Shown here: positions 34,117 to 44,700 of the stretch, in pieces
Layout: each line of letters begins with the position of its first letter
Position numbering within the stretch: position 1 is the stretch's first letter
Assembly (NCBI GenBank): GCA_035527895.1
Contig: DATKZQ010000002.1
Location: forward strand, 26,625 to 90,624
Source: JADFWK01 sp035527895
GTDB lineage: Bacteria > Desulfobacterota > DSM-4660 > Desulfatiglandales > B25-G16
Reading direction: 5' to 3'
DNA length: 64,000 bases
Position numbers and translations under genes: made by a program
Notes under the pieces: model-generated
Told to the model about the DNA's origin: nothing
Database searches by the model: none
The model's input: only the letters and a program-made list of their open reading frames with translations

Positions 34117-36795
34117 ATGAAAAACGGCACAAAAACCATCTACCTTGTTGATGGCACTTCCTATATTCACCGGGCTTACCATGCAATAAGAAATCTCTCC
34201 AATTCTCAGGGTCTCCCCACCAATGCCATATTCGGTTTTACAAGGATGCTCATCAAACTGCTCGACGAAAAATCTCCCGAGTTTGTGGCCTTGGTATTTG
34301 ACGTAAAGGGACCCACCTTTCGGCACGAGATCTTTAAGGATTATAAGGCAACCAGACCTCCTATGCCGGATGATATGGCAGTTCAGATTCCGTACATTAG
34401 GGAGGTGGTTGATGGATTCAATCTTGCGGTGTTGGAAAAACCGGGATATGAGGCTGATGATCTTATTGGAACCATCGCAAGATTAGGTACGGCCCAAGGT
34501 TTTCATATAGTCATCGTCAGTGGAGACAAGGACTTCAGACAGGTGCTATCGGAACATACGGTGATGTGGGACTCAATGAACGATAGACTCACCGACTATT
34601 CTGCCATAAAACGGGACTATGGGGTTGAGCCTGAACAGATAGTTGAAGTGATGGCACTCGCAGGAGATACATCAGATAATATCCCCGGTGTCCCAGGTGT
34701 GGGAGAGAAAACCGCCCTCTCTCTCATTCAACAGTTTGCCTCCATAGAGAATCTCTTTGAAAACACCCACCGGATTACGAAACCGGCCCTGAGGCACAAG
34801 CTGGAGCAATTCAAGGACCAGGCCCTTTTGAGCAAGAAACTCGTAACGATAAACAGTGCAGTCCCACTCGACGTGAGCATTGAAGATCTAAAGCTCAGAC
34901 AACCCCGAAAAAAAAGACTAGCCGAAATTTTTCGCGGGCTGGAGTTCAAATCCCTGATGGACAGATTTTCCGAACACGCCGAACTGAGTAAAAAGGACTA
35001 CCGGCTCATACTGAATACAGATGAACTAAACTCCCTCATAAAGACAATACGCAAGAAGGGTATTGTCTGCCTTGATACTGAGACAACAAGTAAAAATCCC
35101 CTCAGTGCTGAGCTGGTAGGCCTGTCCTTCTGCGTTGAGCCTGGAACAGCTTTTTACGTGCCTTTGCGGCATACGGGTGAGGGCTCTGAATCTCAAATAG
35201 ATAGTGATGAAGCCTTGCCCCTCTTGAGGGATATCTTGTGTGACGATAGTGTCGGGAAGATAGGTCAGAATATCAAATATGATGCTGAGGTGCTCGCGAA
35301 ATACGACATTAATCTGCGAGGAATACAGTTCGACACCATGATCGCCTCCTATGTTATTGATCCTACCCTTCGGCAGCATAATCTGGATTATTTGGCCCAA
35401 CACTACCTGGGCTACAAAATGGTCAGCTACAAAGAGGTAACGGACCACAAAAAGGACAAGGACTTTGCCTCCGTCGACATCCGGAGAGCCAAGGAATATT
35501 CCTGTGAGGATGCAGAGATAACCCTCCTTTTGAAATCTCTGATGGAGAAGAAACTCAAAGATAGTGATAATCATGCCCTCTTTCAGGACCTAGAGATGAA
35601 GCTTCTTCCGGTCATCATGGATATGGAAATGACCGGGATTAAGATAGACGTTGGTTTTTTTAAGACCATGTCGAAACAGTTTGCCGATGAGCTTGCCTCT
35701 ATCGAGAGCAGGATTCTCCATCTGTCCGGAGAGACATTCAATATCAACTCCCCCCAGCAACTTGGGCATATCCTTTTTGACAAGCTCAGGTTACCCGTCA
35801 AAAAAAAGACACGAAAAAAGTCCGGATATTCGACAGACGTTGAGGTGCTCTCTGAGCTCGCAGATCTCCATGAGATACCATCCCTCCTTCTCCGTTTCCG
35901 GACCCTTAGTAAGCTCAAATCAACCTACCTTGATGCCCTTATAAGCCTCGCAAATCCAGTAACGGGTAGGATCCACACCTCCTACAATCAGACCGTGACG
36001 GCAACGGGGAGGTTGAGCAGCAGCAACCCAAATCTTCAGAATATCCCGATCAGGACCGAGGAAGGAAGGGAGATCAGAAAGGGTTTCATAGCCGAAGGAG
36101 ATAGGCTTCTCCTCTCTGCTGATTACTCACAGATTGAACTGCGAGTTTTCGCCCACTACTCTGATGATCCCGTTCTTTTGGAGGCCTTTCAGAGGGGAGA
36201 GGACATCCATGCAAGGACAGCGGCAGAGATATTTGACGTCGATTCAAGAATGGTTACCCCTGAAATGCGCCGAATGGCCAAGACCATCAATTTCGGGATA
36301 ATCTATGGCATGGGACCTATCAAATTAGCCAAGGAGCTCGGCATAAGCAAAAAGGTGGCTCAAGTATATCTTGATAATTACTACAAAAGGTATCGAGGGG
36401 TTAAGAATTATAAAGAGAAAGTACTATCGCAGGCAAAGAATAATGGATATGTATCAACCCTTCTCAAAAGGAGAAGGTATCTACCGAACATAGCCAATGA
36501 GAATGGAAATCTTCGAGGCGAGGCAGAGAGAGCTGCCATTAATACGCCCATTCAGGGCACAGCCGCCGATTTGATAAAACTGGCCATGATACATATTGCA
36601 GACAAGCTGAAGGGTGAGAAACTGGAAACGAAGATGTTGCTCCAGGTCCATGATGAGTTAGTTTTTGAGGTTCCCCAAGGGGAGCTCGCTCTTGCAAACA
36701 CCTTGATAAAAGATGAAATGGAAGGTGTTTACCCCTTGAAGATCCCCCTGAAGGTGGACATAAACTGGGGAAAGAACTGGGCAGAGGCTCATTAG
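34117..36795 (+). CDS. polA: DNA polymerase I
   Basis: An 892-residue three-domain polymerase for repair and Okazaki-fragment processing. The 5' nuclease domain opens YLVDGTSYIHRAYHA and carries DNIPGVPGVGEKTA. The 3'-5' exonuclease domain keeps the metal-binding D-x-E (LDTETTSKNPLSAELVGLSF), so proofreading is probably active. The polymerase has motif A (LLSADYSQIELRVFAH), motif B (RRMAKTINFGIIYGMG) and motif C (QVHDELVFEV). A purine-rich site before the ATG is weak. Confidence 0.98.
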   Translation: MKNGTKTIYLVDGTSYIHRAYHAIRNLSNSQGLPTNAIFGFTRMLIKLLDEKSPEFVALVFDVKGPTFRHEIFKDYKATRPPMPDDMAVQIPYIREVVDGFNLAVLEKPGYEADDLIGTIARLGTAQGFHIVIVSGDKDFRQVLSEHTVMWDSMNDRLTDYSAIKRDYGVEPEQIVEVMALAGDTSDNIPGVPGVGEKTALSLIQQFASIENLFENTHRITKPALRHKLEQFKDQALLSKKLVTINSAVPLDVSIEDLKLRQPRKKRLAEIFRGLEFKSLMDRFSEHAELSKKDYRLILNTDELNSLIKTIRKKGIVCLDTETTSKNPLSAELVGLSFCVEPGTAFYVPLRHTGEGSESQIDSDEALPLLRDILCDDSVGKIGQNIKYDAEVLAKYDINLRGIQFDTMIASYVIDPTLRQHNLDYLAQHYLGYKMVSYKEVTDHKKDKDFASVDIRRAKEYSCEDAEITLLLKSLMEKKLKDSDNHALFQDLEMKLLPVIMDMEMTGIKIDVGFFKTMSKQFADELASIESRILHLSGETFNINSPQQLGHILFDKLRLPVKKKTRKKSGYSTDVEVLSELADLHEIPSLLLRFRTLSKLKSTYLDALISLANPVTGRIHTSYNQTVTATGRLSSSNPNLQNIPIRTEEGREIRKGFIAEGDRLLLSADYSQIELRVFAHYSDDPVLLEAFQRGEDIHARTAAEIFDVDSRMVTPEMRRMAKTINFGIIYGMGPIKLAKELGISKKVAQVYLDNYYKRYRGVKNYKEKVLSQAKNNGYVSTLLKRRRYLPNIANENGNLRGEAERAAINTPIQGTAADLIKLAMIHIADKLKGEKLETKMLLQVHDELVFEVPQGELALANTLIKDEMEGVYPLKIPLKVDINWGKNWAEAH

Positions 36796-36922
36796 ATTTG
36801 ACAAAGCCCTATCTTTAAGGATAAAAGAATTGGCTTGGTGCGACAAGGCATACCAACTCCTCCAATTGGACTCTACAACATAGATTGGTAACACTTTAGC
36901 TCTTTGGAATTAACCTTAACCC

Positions 36923-37103
36923 GAGCATGGAGATATCTTTTTTTGCCTCTGTCCTCCCATCGTCCAGAGGAGTGGGCGTTTCAAAACGGCGCACACAGGC
37001 TGGTACCTTAGTGCTAAGGCTTATCTGGCGGTGCGTCGATTTGAAACGGCCCTGTACGGGGCCTTGTTTAGAGGGCAGAGCAAAAAAAGATATCTCCATG
37101 CTC
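36923..37103. mobile_element. MITE-like palindromic element with 24-bp perfect terminal inverted repeats
   Basis: The arms 36923-36946 and 37080-37103 are perfect 24-bp inverted repeats (GAGCATGGAGATATCTTT then TTTTGC). Inside, a second inverted pair is imperfect (GGGCGTTTCAAAACGGCGCAC against GTGCGTCGATTTGAAACGGCC), and the centre is CCTTAG-TG-CTAAGG, so the whole 181 bases could fold into one long hairpin. No open frame is large enough for a transposase and no clear target duplication flanks it. It sits between polA and rlmN. Confidence 0.7.
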
Positions 37104-37154
37104 CTTTCTCCAGTGAGTTTCTTAGGAGGATCTTAGCCTATAAAGACATCAATA

Positions 37155-38216
37155 ATGGCCAAAGTAGACTTCAAAGATCTTGATCTGGAAGAAACCAAGC
37201 TGTGGGTGAAGGAACGCGGACTTGAAGCTTACCGGGCCGAACAGATCAGGCGATGGGTTTTCCGTCATCAGGCTCAATCATTCGAGGGCATGACAACGCT
37301 TTCAAAGGAGTTGAGGAAATACCTCGACGCCCATGCCACAATCAGTCAGCTCAGGCTCGTGAAAACTGAGGTATCTGTTGACGGCACCAAGAAATTTCTG
37401 TTTGAACTCGACGACGGCAGCAGGATCGAGTCGGTTCTGATTCCCGAGCGGGATTACGTTACCGCATGCATATCGTCCCAGGCTGGATGTGCCATGGGAT
37501 GCAGGTTTTGCCTCACTGCGAGGCAAGGGCTTACCCGGAACCTGAAGAGCTCCGAGATCGTGAATCAGGTCATCCAGATCCGGCAGTCAATGAATCAACC
37601 GAAAAGGCTCACGAACATCGTCTTGATGGGTATGGGTGAGCCCCTTGCCAACTACGGGGCGGTAACCAGGGCAATCAGAAATATCATCTCCTCGGACGGG
37701 CTCAATTTCTCCCGTCGACGGGTGACCCTCTCAACCTGTGGTCTTGTGCCTGGAGTCGAGAGGCTTGGTAAAGAGCTTCCCATCAATCTCGCCGTTTCCC
37801 TTAATGCGGCCGATGATGACACGAGAAACCACCTGATGCCTATCAATAAGAAATATCCTTTAGAGCAATTGCTCGATGCACTCATGGTGTTCCCGCTCCA
37901 AAAGGGAAGGAGAATTACCATCGAATACATCCTGATCAAGGACGTAAACGACCGGCTCACCGATGCCTCCAACCTCGCCAGACTTCTCTCAAAGCTTAAG
38001 ACTAAGGTAAACCTGATTCCGTTCAATCCCTTTAAAGGAAGCGGCTTTGAGGCGCCTCATGAAGAAACGATTCGGGCCTTTCAAGATGAACTCATCCGGG
38101 CCAACTATACAGCTATTATCAGACAGAGCAAGGGACAGGATATCTCGGCTGCCTGTGGGCAATTGAGCACAGGCTTAACCGGCCCTTGTCAGGGGTCCTC
38201 CACAAAGGTACGTTAA
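37155..38216 (+). CDS. rlmN: Dual-specificity RNA methyltransferase RlmN
   Basis: This radical SAM enzyme methylates C2 of A2503 in 23S rRNA and A37 in some tRNAs. The cluster motif C-x3-C-x2-C is CAMGCRFC (about residues 111-118). The C-terminal Cys needed for the methyl-thiol mechanism is in ISAACGQLSTG. LMGMGEPLANYGAV, VTLSTCGLVPGV and AVSLNAADDDTRN are family motifs. 353 residues is normal. TAGGAGG around 37121 is 25 bases or more from the ATG, so initiation context is weak. Confidence 0.96.
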   Translation: MAKVDFKDLDLEETKLWVKERGLEAYRAEQIRRWVFRHQAQSFEGMTTLSKELRKYLDAHATISQLRLVKTEVSVDGTKKFLFELDDGSRIESVLIPERDYVTACISSQAGCAMGCRFCLTARQGLTRNLKSSEIVNQVIQIRQSMNQPKRLTNIVLMGMGEPLANYGAVTRAIRNIISSDGLNFSRRRVTLSTCGLVPGVERLGKELPINLAVSLNAADDDTRNHLMPINKKYPLEQLLDALMVFPLQKGRRITIEYILIKDVNDRLTDASNLARLLSKLKTKVNLIPFNPFKGSGFEAPHEETIRAFQDELIRANYTAIIRQSKGQDISAACGQLSTGLTGPCQGSSTKVR

Positions 38217-38323
38217 TAGACAAGGGGGGGTCGGCATAGGTAAACGCTGAGTCCAATGTTTCTGTCGCAGGCCTTGCGCCGACCTGGGAACCTGCCATTA
38301 GATTGAATCCGGAGGCCCTTCGA

Positions 38324-39259
38324 TCAAAAACTGAAAAGCAACCGCGCTCCTTGCCTTTGATCCAGTCGCTTAAGACCCGCCTTCTCAGCGCTTTCCAGGG
38401 CCGCTGCGTATTCCTTTGACGAAAGTCGCCGGTTAAGATATTGGTCATCATGGGCCGTTCCGCACGGCCTGTACTGATCCATGACATTCACGTACGTGTT
38501 TGGTGATAGGTCCTTGGATATGAATTCCATTACCTTGTCGGTGCCGCCAATCCCGTGCGGCATTACCAGGTGTCTCACGAGCAGCCCTCTTTGAGCTACA
38601 CCATTCTCGTCTATTTTCAGATCACCCACCTGGGCGTGCATCTCTCTGAGCGCGCTTACCGCCCTACCCCTATAATCAGGTGCGTTGCAATATCTTTCTG
38701 ACCATTTTTCGTCCCAGAATTTGAAATCCGGCATGTAGATATCCACAACGCCTCTTAAGAGCCGGATGGTCTCTGCACGCTCATAACCACCACTGTTATA
38801 GACTATGGGGATGGTGAGGCCGTTCTCCACCGCTAGCAGGAGGGCTTCAAGCACCTGAGGCACGACATGGGTAGGAGTAACCAGGTTAATATTATGGCAA
38901 CCCCGCCTTTCGAGCTGCAACATTATTCCTGCTAGGTCTGGTGCATCTATTGCTCCACCCTCCCCCAGATGGCTGATCTCGAAGTTCTGACAAAAAGAGC
39001 AGCGAAGATTGCAGGAGGTGAAAAAGATGGTCCCTGAACCGTATCTGCCGACGAGGGGCGCTTCTTCCCCGAAATGGGCGTTATAGCTCGAGACTATTGC
39101 TCTCCTGCCAGTCCGGCAGTAACCTCTTTCATCATTCAAACGGTCAACCTTGCATTCCCGTGGGCAGAGCCGGCACTCGCGTAACAACGCAACGGCCTCT
39201 TCCACCCGCTTTGCTAACTCGCCTTCTCTGTGTAATTGAAGGTAAAGGGGCTCAAGCAT
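38324..39259 (-). CDS. Radical SAM protein, PflA-like (AmmeMemoRadiSam-related)
   Basis: This 311-residue radical SAM protein has cluster motif C-x3-C-x2-C in SCNLRCSFCQNFEISH. An additional N-terminal cysteine set (CRLCPRECKVDR, GYCRTG) may bind another iron-sulfur cluster. It resembles pyruvate formate-lyase activating enzymes (PflA/YfkAB-like), but no glycyl-radical enzyme gene is adjacent, so the substrate is unknown. It converges with rlmN; about 108 bases separate their ends. Confidence 0.85.
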   Translation of the reverse strand: MLEPLYLQLHREGELAKRVEEAVALLRECRLCPRECKVDRLNDERGYCRTGRRAIVSSYNAHFGEEAPLVGRYGSGTIFFTSCNLRCSFCQNFEISHLGEGGAIDAPDLAGIMLQLERRGCHNINLVTPTHVVPQVLEALLLAVENGLTIPIVYNSGGYERAETIRLLRGVVDIYMPDFKFWDEKWSERYCNAPDYRGRAVSALREMHAQVGDLKIDENGVAQRGLLVRHLVMPHGIGGTDKVMEFISKDLSPNTYVNVMDQYRPCGTAHDDQYLNRRLSSKEYAAALESAEKAGLKRLDQRQGARLLFSF

Positions 39260-39350
39260 GATCAGCCCTGCTCAACAATATCTTAGTATCGCTAACAAAG
39301 TGTTTCCTCAATGGTGTAGTGATTAGAGAGCCATACATACTCTGTACTAT

Positions 39351-39702
39351 CCGGTCATGGCCATTTTCTCAAGGCGATATCTATTGGCCTCACGGGATGT
39401 GGTCACAGAGGTGGGGTTTAGATGACCCAAACAAAGACTCCTAGGGCTTCCAAGGTGTAAACCCCACCTCTGTGACCTATGCAAGACCCGGTGGTATTCT
39501 TTTTAAGATATCGCCTTTCGAAAACAGCCATGACCTCCTTTGGTGTATGAACTATACCACTAGCTTAGTATCGCTCCATGGATCATTAAAAAGAGCTATT
39601 CGACAGGGTGAAGTGAAAAAGCAGAGATCCATGTCCCTCGCAGTACCAAAGCAGGCAGAATAGATGCTCGGCATTATTCTACGGAGTTAAGGCAATAATC
39701 GA
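39351..39702. mobile_element. Palindromic repeat element, copy A
   Basis: Nested inverted repeats are visible. Outer arms 39353-39382 and 39506-39535 (GGTCATGGC at the ends, AAGGCGATATCT inside) match at about 26 of 30. A perfect inner 20-bp stem lies at 39401-39420 and 39458-39477 (GGTCACAGAGGTGGGGTTTA) around a 37-base loop. A further ~165 bases to 39702 are also shared with copy B at 46684-47089, which is inverted. The element fills the rarA/radical SAM intergenic space and has no transposase frame. Confidence 0.75.
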
Positions 39703-39736
39703 TTTGGATTTTGACCTTTCGGCTTCTTGAAGCCGT

Positions 39737-41071
39737 TTATCCCTGCTTCGGTGGCGACTTATCGGTCTTGGTATTTCGAGTCTTCGATCTGTGTTGTTCT
39801 ATCATCTTGTTCCTTATCTCCCTCTCAAAGGCCCGGTTGCTCGGACGATAGAATACCTTTTGCTTCACCTTTTCCGGGAAATATTCCTGCCTTATCTGGC
39901 CATCGGGGTAATCATGAGGGTAAAGGTATCCCTCACCGTAGCCCATTTGCTTCATCAAGCTTGTCGGGGCGTTACGGAGGTGTAACGGCACCGGCAGCGG
40001 ACCAGATTCCTCGATCTCTTTCCTCACAGATCTCTCGGCCACGTACAGTGAATTACTCTTCGGCGCCGTTGCTAGATACACGACGGCCTGGACCAAACAA
40101 AGTTTCGCCTCAGGTGGGCCAACCCGTTCCCAGGCCTGATAGGCCGTCAAGGCTATTTCAAGGGCCCTGGGATCGGCGAGGCCGATGTCTTCGGAAGCAA
40201 ATCGAATCAGCCGTCTCGCGATAAAAAGCGGGTCTTCCCCTGCCTCCAGCATCCTATAGAGCCAGTAGATCGAGGCCTGGGCATCGCTTCCCCGCATGCT
40301 CTTATGCAAGGCCGATATGACATTGTAATGCTCCTCACCATTCTTGTCATAGAGGAGAGGCTTCTTGTCCAGGGCAAGGGCAACAACCGACTTCGTCAGC
40401 AGCCTCTTATTGTCTTTGCCAGCCTGGACGAAATAGCTGGCCGACTCCAGATTGTTAAGGGCCGCCCGTGCATCCCCATGGGAGATACTGGCGATATATT
40501 CCAAGGCTTCTTTTTCGATATCGATATTGAGATCGCCAAGCCCGCGCTCTTTATCTTTAAGAGCCCTACCCAATATGACGGCCATATCTTCAAGCTCCAA
40601 TGGCTTAAGGGTCATTACCCTGGACCTTGAAAGCAAGGGCGGGATGATTTCAAATGACGGATTTTGAGTTGTTGCCCCAATAAGAATAATCAGGCCACTT
40701 TCGACATGGGGGAGAAATGCATCCTGCTGGGCCTTATTAAAACGATGAATCTCATCGACAAAAAGAATGGTTGGTTTTCCCTCATACCGATAGGTCCTTT
40801 TTGCCGAATCGACTACTTCTCTTAATTCCTTAACTCCGGATAAAACCGCCGAGAATGACTCAAAGGGGCAATTGCTGTACTGTGCCATCAATCTTGCAAT
40901 GGTCGTTTTGCCTGAACCCGGTGGCCCCCAGAATAGGACTGAAAACAGATTACCGGTCTCAAGAGACCTCCGGAGCGCCCTTTCTGGACCCAAAAGGTGA
41001 TCCTGGCCTACAATATCTTCGATCCTATCCGGTCTTAGCCTGGTGGCAAGCGGCGAAATCTTCAGATCCAT
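39737..41071 (-). CDS. rarA: Replication-associated recombination protein A (MgsA/RarA AAA+ ATPase)
   Basis: This clamp-loader-like AAA+ ATPase acts at stalled forks. Walker A is WGPPGSGKTTIARLMAQ, Walker B is LFVDEIHRFNKAQQDAFLPHV, and sensor 1 is GATTQNPSFEI. The C-terminal tetramerisation region contains SEDIGLADPRALEIALTAY. The ATG at 41071 (M-D-L-K-I-S-P-L-A) is preferred over the longer frame from 41110, which has no homology. It ends in a basic tail (RNKMIEQHRSKTRNTK). The degenerate receiver gene lies five bases upstream. Confidence 0.95.
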   Translation of the reverse strand: MDLKISPLATRLRPDRIEDIVGQDHLLGPERALRRSLETGNLFSVLFWGPPGSGKTTIARLMAQYSNCPFESFSAVLSGVKELREVVDSAKRTYRYEGKPTILFVDEIHRFNKAQQDAFLPHVESGLIILIGATTQNPSFEIIPPLLSRSRVMTLKPLELEDMAVILGRALKDKERGLGDLNIDIEKEALEYIASISHGDARAALNNLESASYFVQAGKDNKRLLTKSVVALALDKKPLLYDKNGEEHYNVISALHKSMRGSDAQASIYWLYRMLEAGEDPLFIARRLIRFASEDIGLADPRALEIALTAYQAWERVGPPEAKLCLVQAVVYLATAPKSNSLYVAERSVRKEIEESGPLPVPLHLRNAPTSLMKQMGYGEGYLYPHDYPDGQIRQEYFPEKVKQKVFYRPSNRAFEREIRNKMIEQHRSKTRNTKTDKSPPKQG

Positions 41072-41075
41072 TATC

Positions 41076-41480
41076 TCAACCTGTCTCCTTCTCAATGAGC
41101 CCTTCCACAAGATGGACGGTGTTGTGCATGGATAAGGGCCTGCTTATGACAAGATCTGCGCCGGATTCCCTGAACTGCGCTAAGTCCAACTCTTTCTCCC
41201 GCCCTTTCATGAGTATGATTGGGGTCTTTTGGCTCATTTTCTTGATCCGTTTTGCCACACCAAAACCGCTGATGCCGGGCAGAGCGATATCACTCATGAC
41301 CACGTCAAACTCTTTTTTCCTCTTCCTGAACTTTCCTATTCCGTCCAGACCTACTGCACAGGTAACGACCGTATGACCCCTCTCAGTCAGCATCCTGGCT
41401 ATTACATCCCTGACAATATGTTCGTATGCAATAAGGAGTATGTGTGCCTCTTTTTTCCTCTGTGTTGCCCTGTCCGACAT
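41076..41480 (-). CDS. Degenerate response-regulator receiver protein
   Basis: This is a stand-alone receiver domain of 134 residues. The phospho-acceptor Asp is kept (DVVMSDIALPGISGFGVAKRI), but the acidic pair near the N-terminus reads L-L-I-A-Y-E instead of D-D. The Thr/Ser position is I-I-L-M-K-G and the conserved Lys region is S-R-P-L. Mg2+-dependent phosphorylation may therefore be impaired, suggesting a phosphorylation-independent or protein-interaction role. Start at 41480 (M-S-D-R-A-T-Q) rather than 41522. It is adjacent to rarA in the same direction. Confidence 0.8.
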   Translation of the reverse strand: MSDRATQRKKEAHILLIAYEHIVRDVIARMLTERGHTVVTCAVGLDGIGKFRKRKKEFDVVMSDIALPGISGFGVAKRIKKMSQKTPIILMKGREKELDLAQFRESGADLVISRPLSMHNTVHLVEGLIEKETG

Positions 41481-41733
41481 GGAGAGAAACCAAATTTTAG
41501 AGAAACAATATGGCTGTTGCATGAGATACCTGAGGAGTGTTCCACAGGTAGTTGTTTTACTTGAAGAACCCTGTATGTGTTGGTGGGTTTTTCTAAAAAG
41601 ACTTGAAGCCCTCTCTTCTTTGCCTTATGATAACACGAAAGAGACGCTGGCTCATTTCAGCGGCTTCTTTCGTTACCGCTCATCGTGTATTTAGATTAAT
41701 CGTATCTAATTCAAAGAAATTCGTCAAACACAT

Positions 41734-44700
41734 ATGTCTACAAAATCTCGCAATAAAGCAGAAGCAAAAGACGGACGCCCCTTCGTTCACTTACACACTC
41801 ACACCGAATTCAGCTTGCTTGACGGAGCCATCCGTATAGATAGACTGCTGAAGAAAGCCGCAACGTTAGGCATGGATACCGTTGCAATTACCGATCACGG
41901 CAACATGTTCGGAGCAGTGGAGTTTTACTCCCAGGCCCATAAGGCAGGCATCAAACCGATCATCGGGTGCGAGGCATACGTCGCACCTGGCAGCAGGACC
42001 GAGAAATCCCCCTCGCCTGATGGTCAGCCAACTGCATACCATCTGGTTCTGCTCGTGATGAATGAGCAAGGGTACAGGAATCTCAGCAAGCTGGTAACGC
42101 TCGGGAATCTTGAGGGCTTTTACTACAATCCCCGAATCGATATGGAGCTATTGAGGCACCACAACGAAGGGCTCATTGCCTTGTCAGCGTGCCTCAAGGG
42201 CCATATCCCTTACTTCTTGAGGAGGGGAAGGATCGAGGATGCAAAAGAGTATGCTCATCAGCTCTCATCTATTTTTGACCAGGACCGTTTTTACCTGGAG
42301 GTAATGGCCAATAAAATGCCCGAGCAGATCGAAGTAAACGGGTTCCTCAAAGAGCTGGCTCACGAGATGTCGCTTCCCCTTGTTGCCACCAATGACTGCC
42401 ACTATTTGAATAAAGATGACGCTGAAGCTCACGATATCCTCTTGTGCATCCAGACGGGAAAAAGCGTCGATGATCCCAATAGGCTGAAGCTTTCCAATGA
42501 TGAGTTCTATTACAAATCCCCGCAAGAGATGGCCCGTGATCTTGACGGGTTTCCAGAGGCCCTGGACAATACGGTGCATATAGCCAAACGATGCTCCTAC
42601 GAGATGGAGTTTGGCAAATACAAGTATCCTATTTTTCAGGTATCAGGAAAAGTCACGCTGGAAGAAACATTTGAAAAGGCAGCCAGAGAAGGTCTGGACA
42701 AGAGGCTCGCGCGCAAGGAGGCTCTCGACGGCCTTGTGTCCCCGGAACTCAGAGCCGGATATGAGGACCGTTTGACCTACGAAATCAAAGTCATTACTGA
42801 AATGGGCTTTGCGGGCTACTTCCTGATCGTGGCCGACTTCATAGATTATGCGAGGAAATCAGGTATCCCCGTAGGTCCCGGCAGGGGCTCCGCTGCCGGG
42901 TCCCTGACAGCCTATGCGCTCAGGATCACCGATATTGATCCAATCAAACACGGCCTTCTCTTTGAGCGGTTTCTCAATCCCGGCCGCATCAGTATGCCCG
43001 ATATTGACATAGACTTCTGCATCAAGAATCGGGATGGGGTCATCGACTATGTCAGCGAGAAATATGGGAGGGAAAACGTCTGTCAGATCATAACATTCGG
43101 TACCATGAGGGCCCGTGCCGTTATTCGAGATGTCGGCCGTTCCCTGAACATGTCGTATGCCGAAGCCGACAGGATAGCCAAACTGATCCCCGAAGGCGGC
43201 AATATTACCCTTGACGAGGCAATTGAGGCAGAGCCCCAGCTCAAGGCCCTGGAAGAAGGAAGCGATGAAGAAGAAAAGCTCTTGCGTATCAGCAGATCCC
43301 TGGAGGGCCTCACGAGACACGCCTCGACCCACGCCTCCGGTATCGTCATATCCGACAGACCTCTGGTTGATTACCTGCCTCTCTTCAGGGGGCCCAATGG
43401 AGAAGTAATGACCCAGTTCACCATGGATCAGGTGGCACAACTGGGGCTCATAAAATTCGACTTCTTAGGGCTCAAGACCCTGACGGTCATACAGGGCACC
43501 GTTGACCTTGTCAAGGATACGACTGGCGACCTCGTTAACCTCGATGAAATATCAATGGATGATGATAAGACCTTCCAACTGATCAGCGAGGGCAGGACCA
43601 CCGGGGTTTTTCAACTGGAAAGTACGGGGATGAAGGAACTCCTCAGGAATCTCAAGCCAAATGTTTTCGATGATGTCGTTGCATCGGTTGCGCTTTTTCG
43701 GCCGGGCCCTTTGGGCAGCAATATGGTTACCGATTTTATTCGAAGAAAGCATGGTGAAATTAAGATAACCTTCCCCTTGCCTGAACTGGAGGATATTCTC
43801 ACCGAAACATATGGGGTCATTGTCTATCAAGAGCAGGTTATGCGAATCGCCCAGGTACTGGCAAACTACACCCTCTCAGAGGCAGATGTGCTGCGAAAGG
43901 TCATCAGCAAAAAGCAGGCTGAAGAGATGGCACAGCAAAAAGAACGTTTTCTGGAAGGAACAAGCCAGAACAGCTTGGATAGAAGTAAGGCAACACATGT
44001 TTTTGACTTGATAGAGAAATTCGGCGGTTACGGTTTTAACAAATCCCATTCAGTAGCCTATGCTATGATCGCCTATATTACCGCCTACCTCAAGGCCCAC
44101 TACCCGGTCCAGTTCATGGCTGCGTTACTCACCGAAGACATGGGAAGCCAGGATAAAACTATTAAGAACATTGCCGAGTGCAAGGAGATGGGTATACCCA
44201 TCCTTCCCCCTGACATCAATGAGAGTCAGGTGGATTTCGCCGTTGTCGGGGATAGTATTCGTTTTGGTCTGGCCGCTGTGAAGAACGTGGGCTTTAAGGC
44301 TGTGGAAGCAATTGTTCATGAAAGAGAGGTGAGCGGTTCATTTAAGTCACTCACCGACTTTTGTAAGCGCGTCGACAAGTCAAAGGTAAATAAGAGGGTG
44401 CTGGAAAGTCTCATTCAGTGTGGGGCTTTTGACTTTACCGGTGCATTTCGGTCTCAGTTGTTTGCGTCCCTGAACGATGCCCTCGCCCTTGGGGGCATGA
44501 GTGAAGATCCAAACCAGCTGAACATGTTCGCCCTCCTCCCGTCCGAGGAAGAGGAACAGACATCTGAACATGCCAATCTGGAAGAATGGGACGATGATGA
44601 GAAGTTGCGTAAGGAAAAGGAATCCCTCGGATTCTATATTACCGGACATCCCCTTGATCGTTACGGCGATGTGATATCCCAGTTCGCTACTACAACAACG

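Noticed and set aside
36896..37136. Two opposing frames that both begin M-E-I-S-F-F-A
   Set aside because: The shared peptide comes from the 24-bp terminal inverted repeats of the palindromic element, not from related genes.
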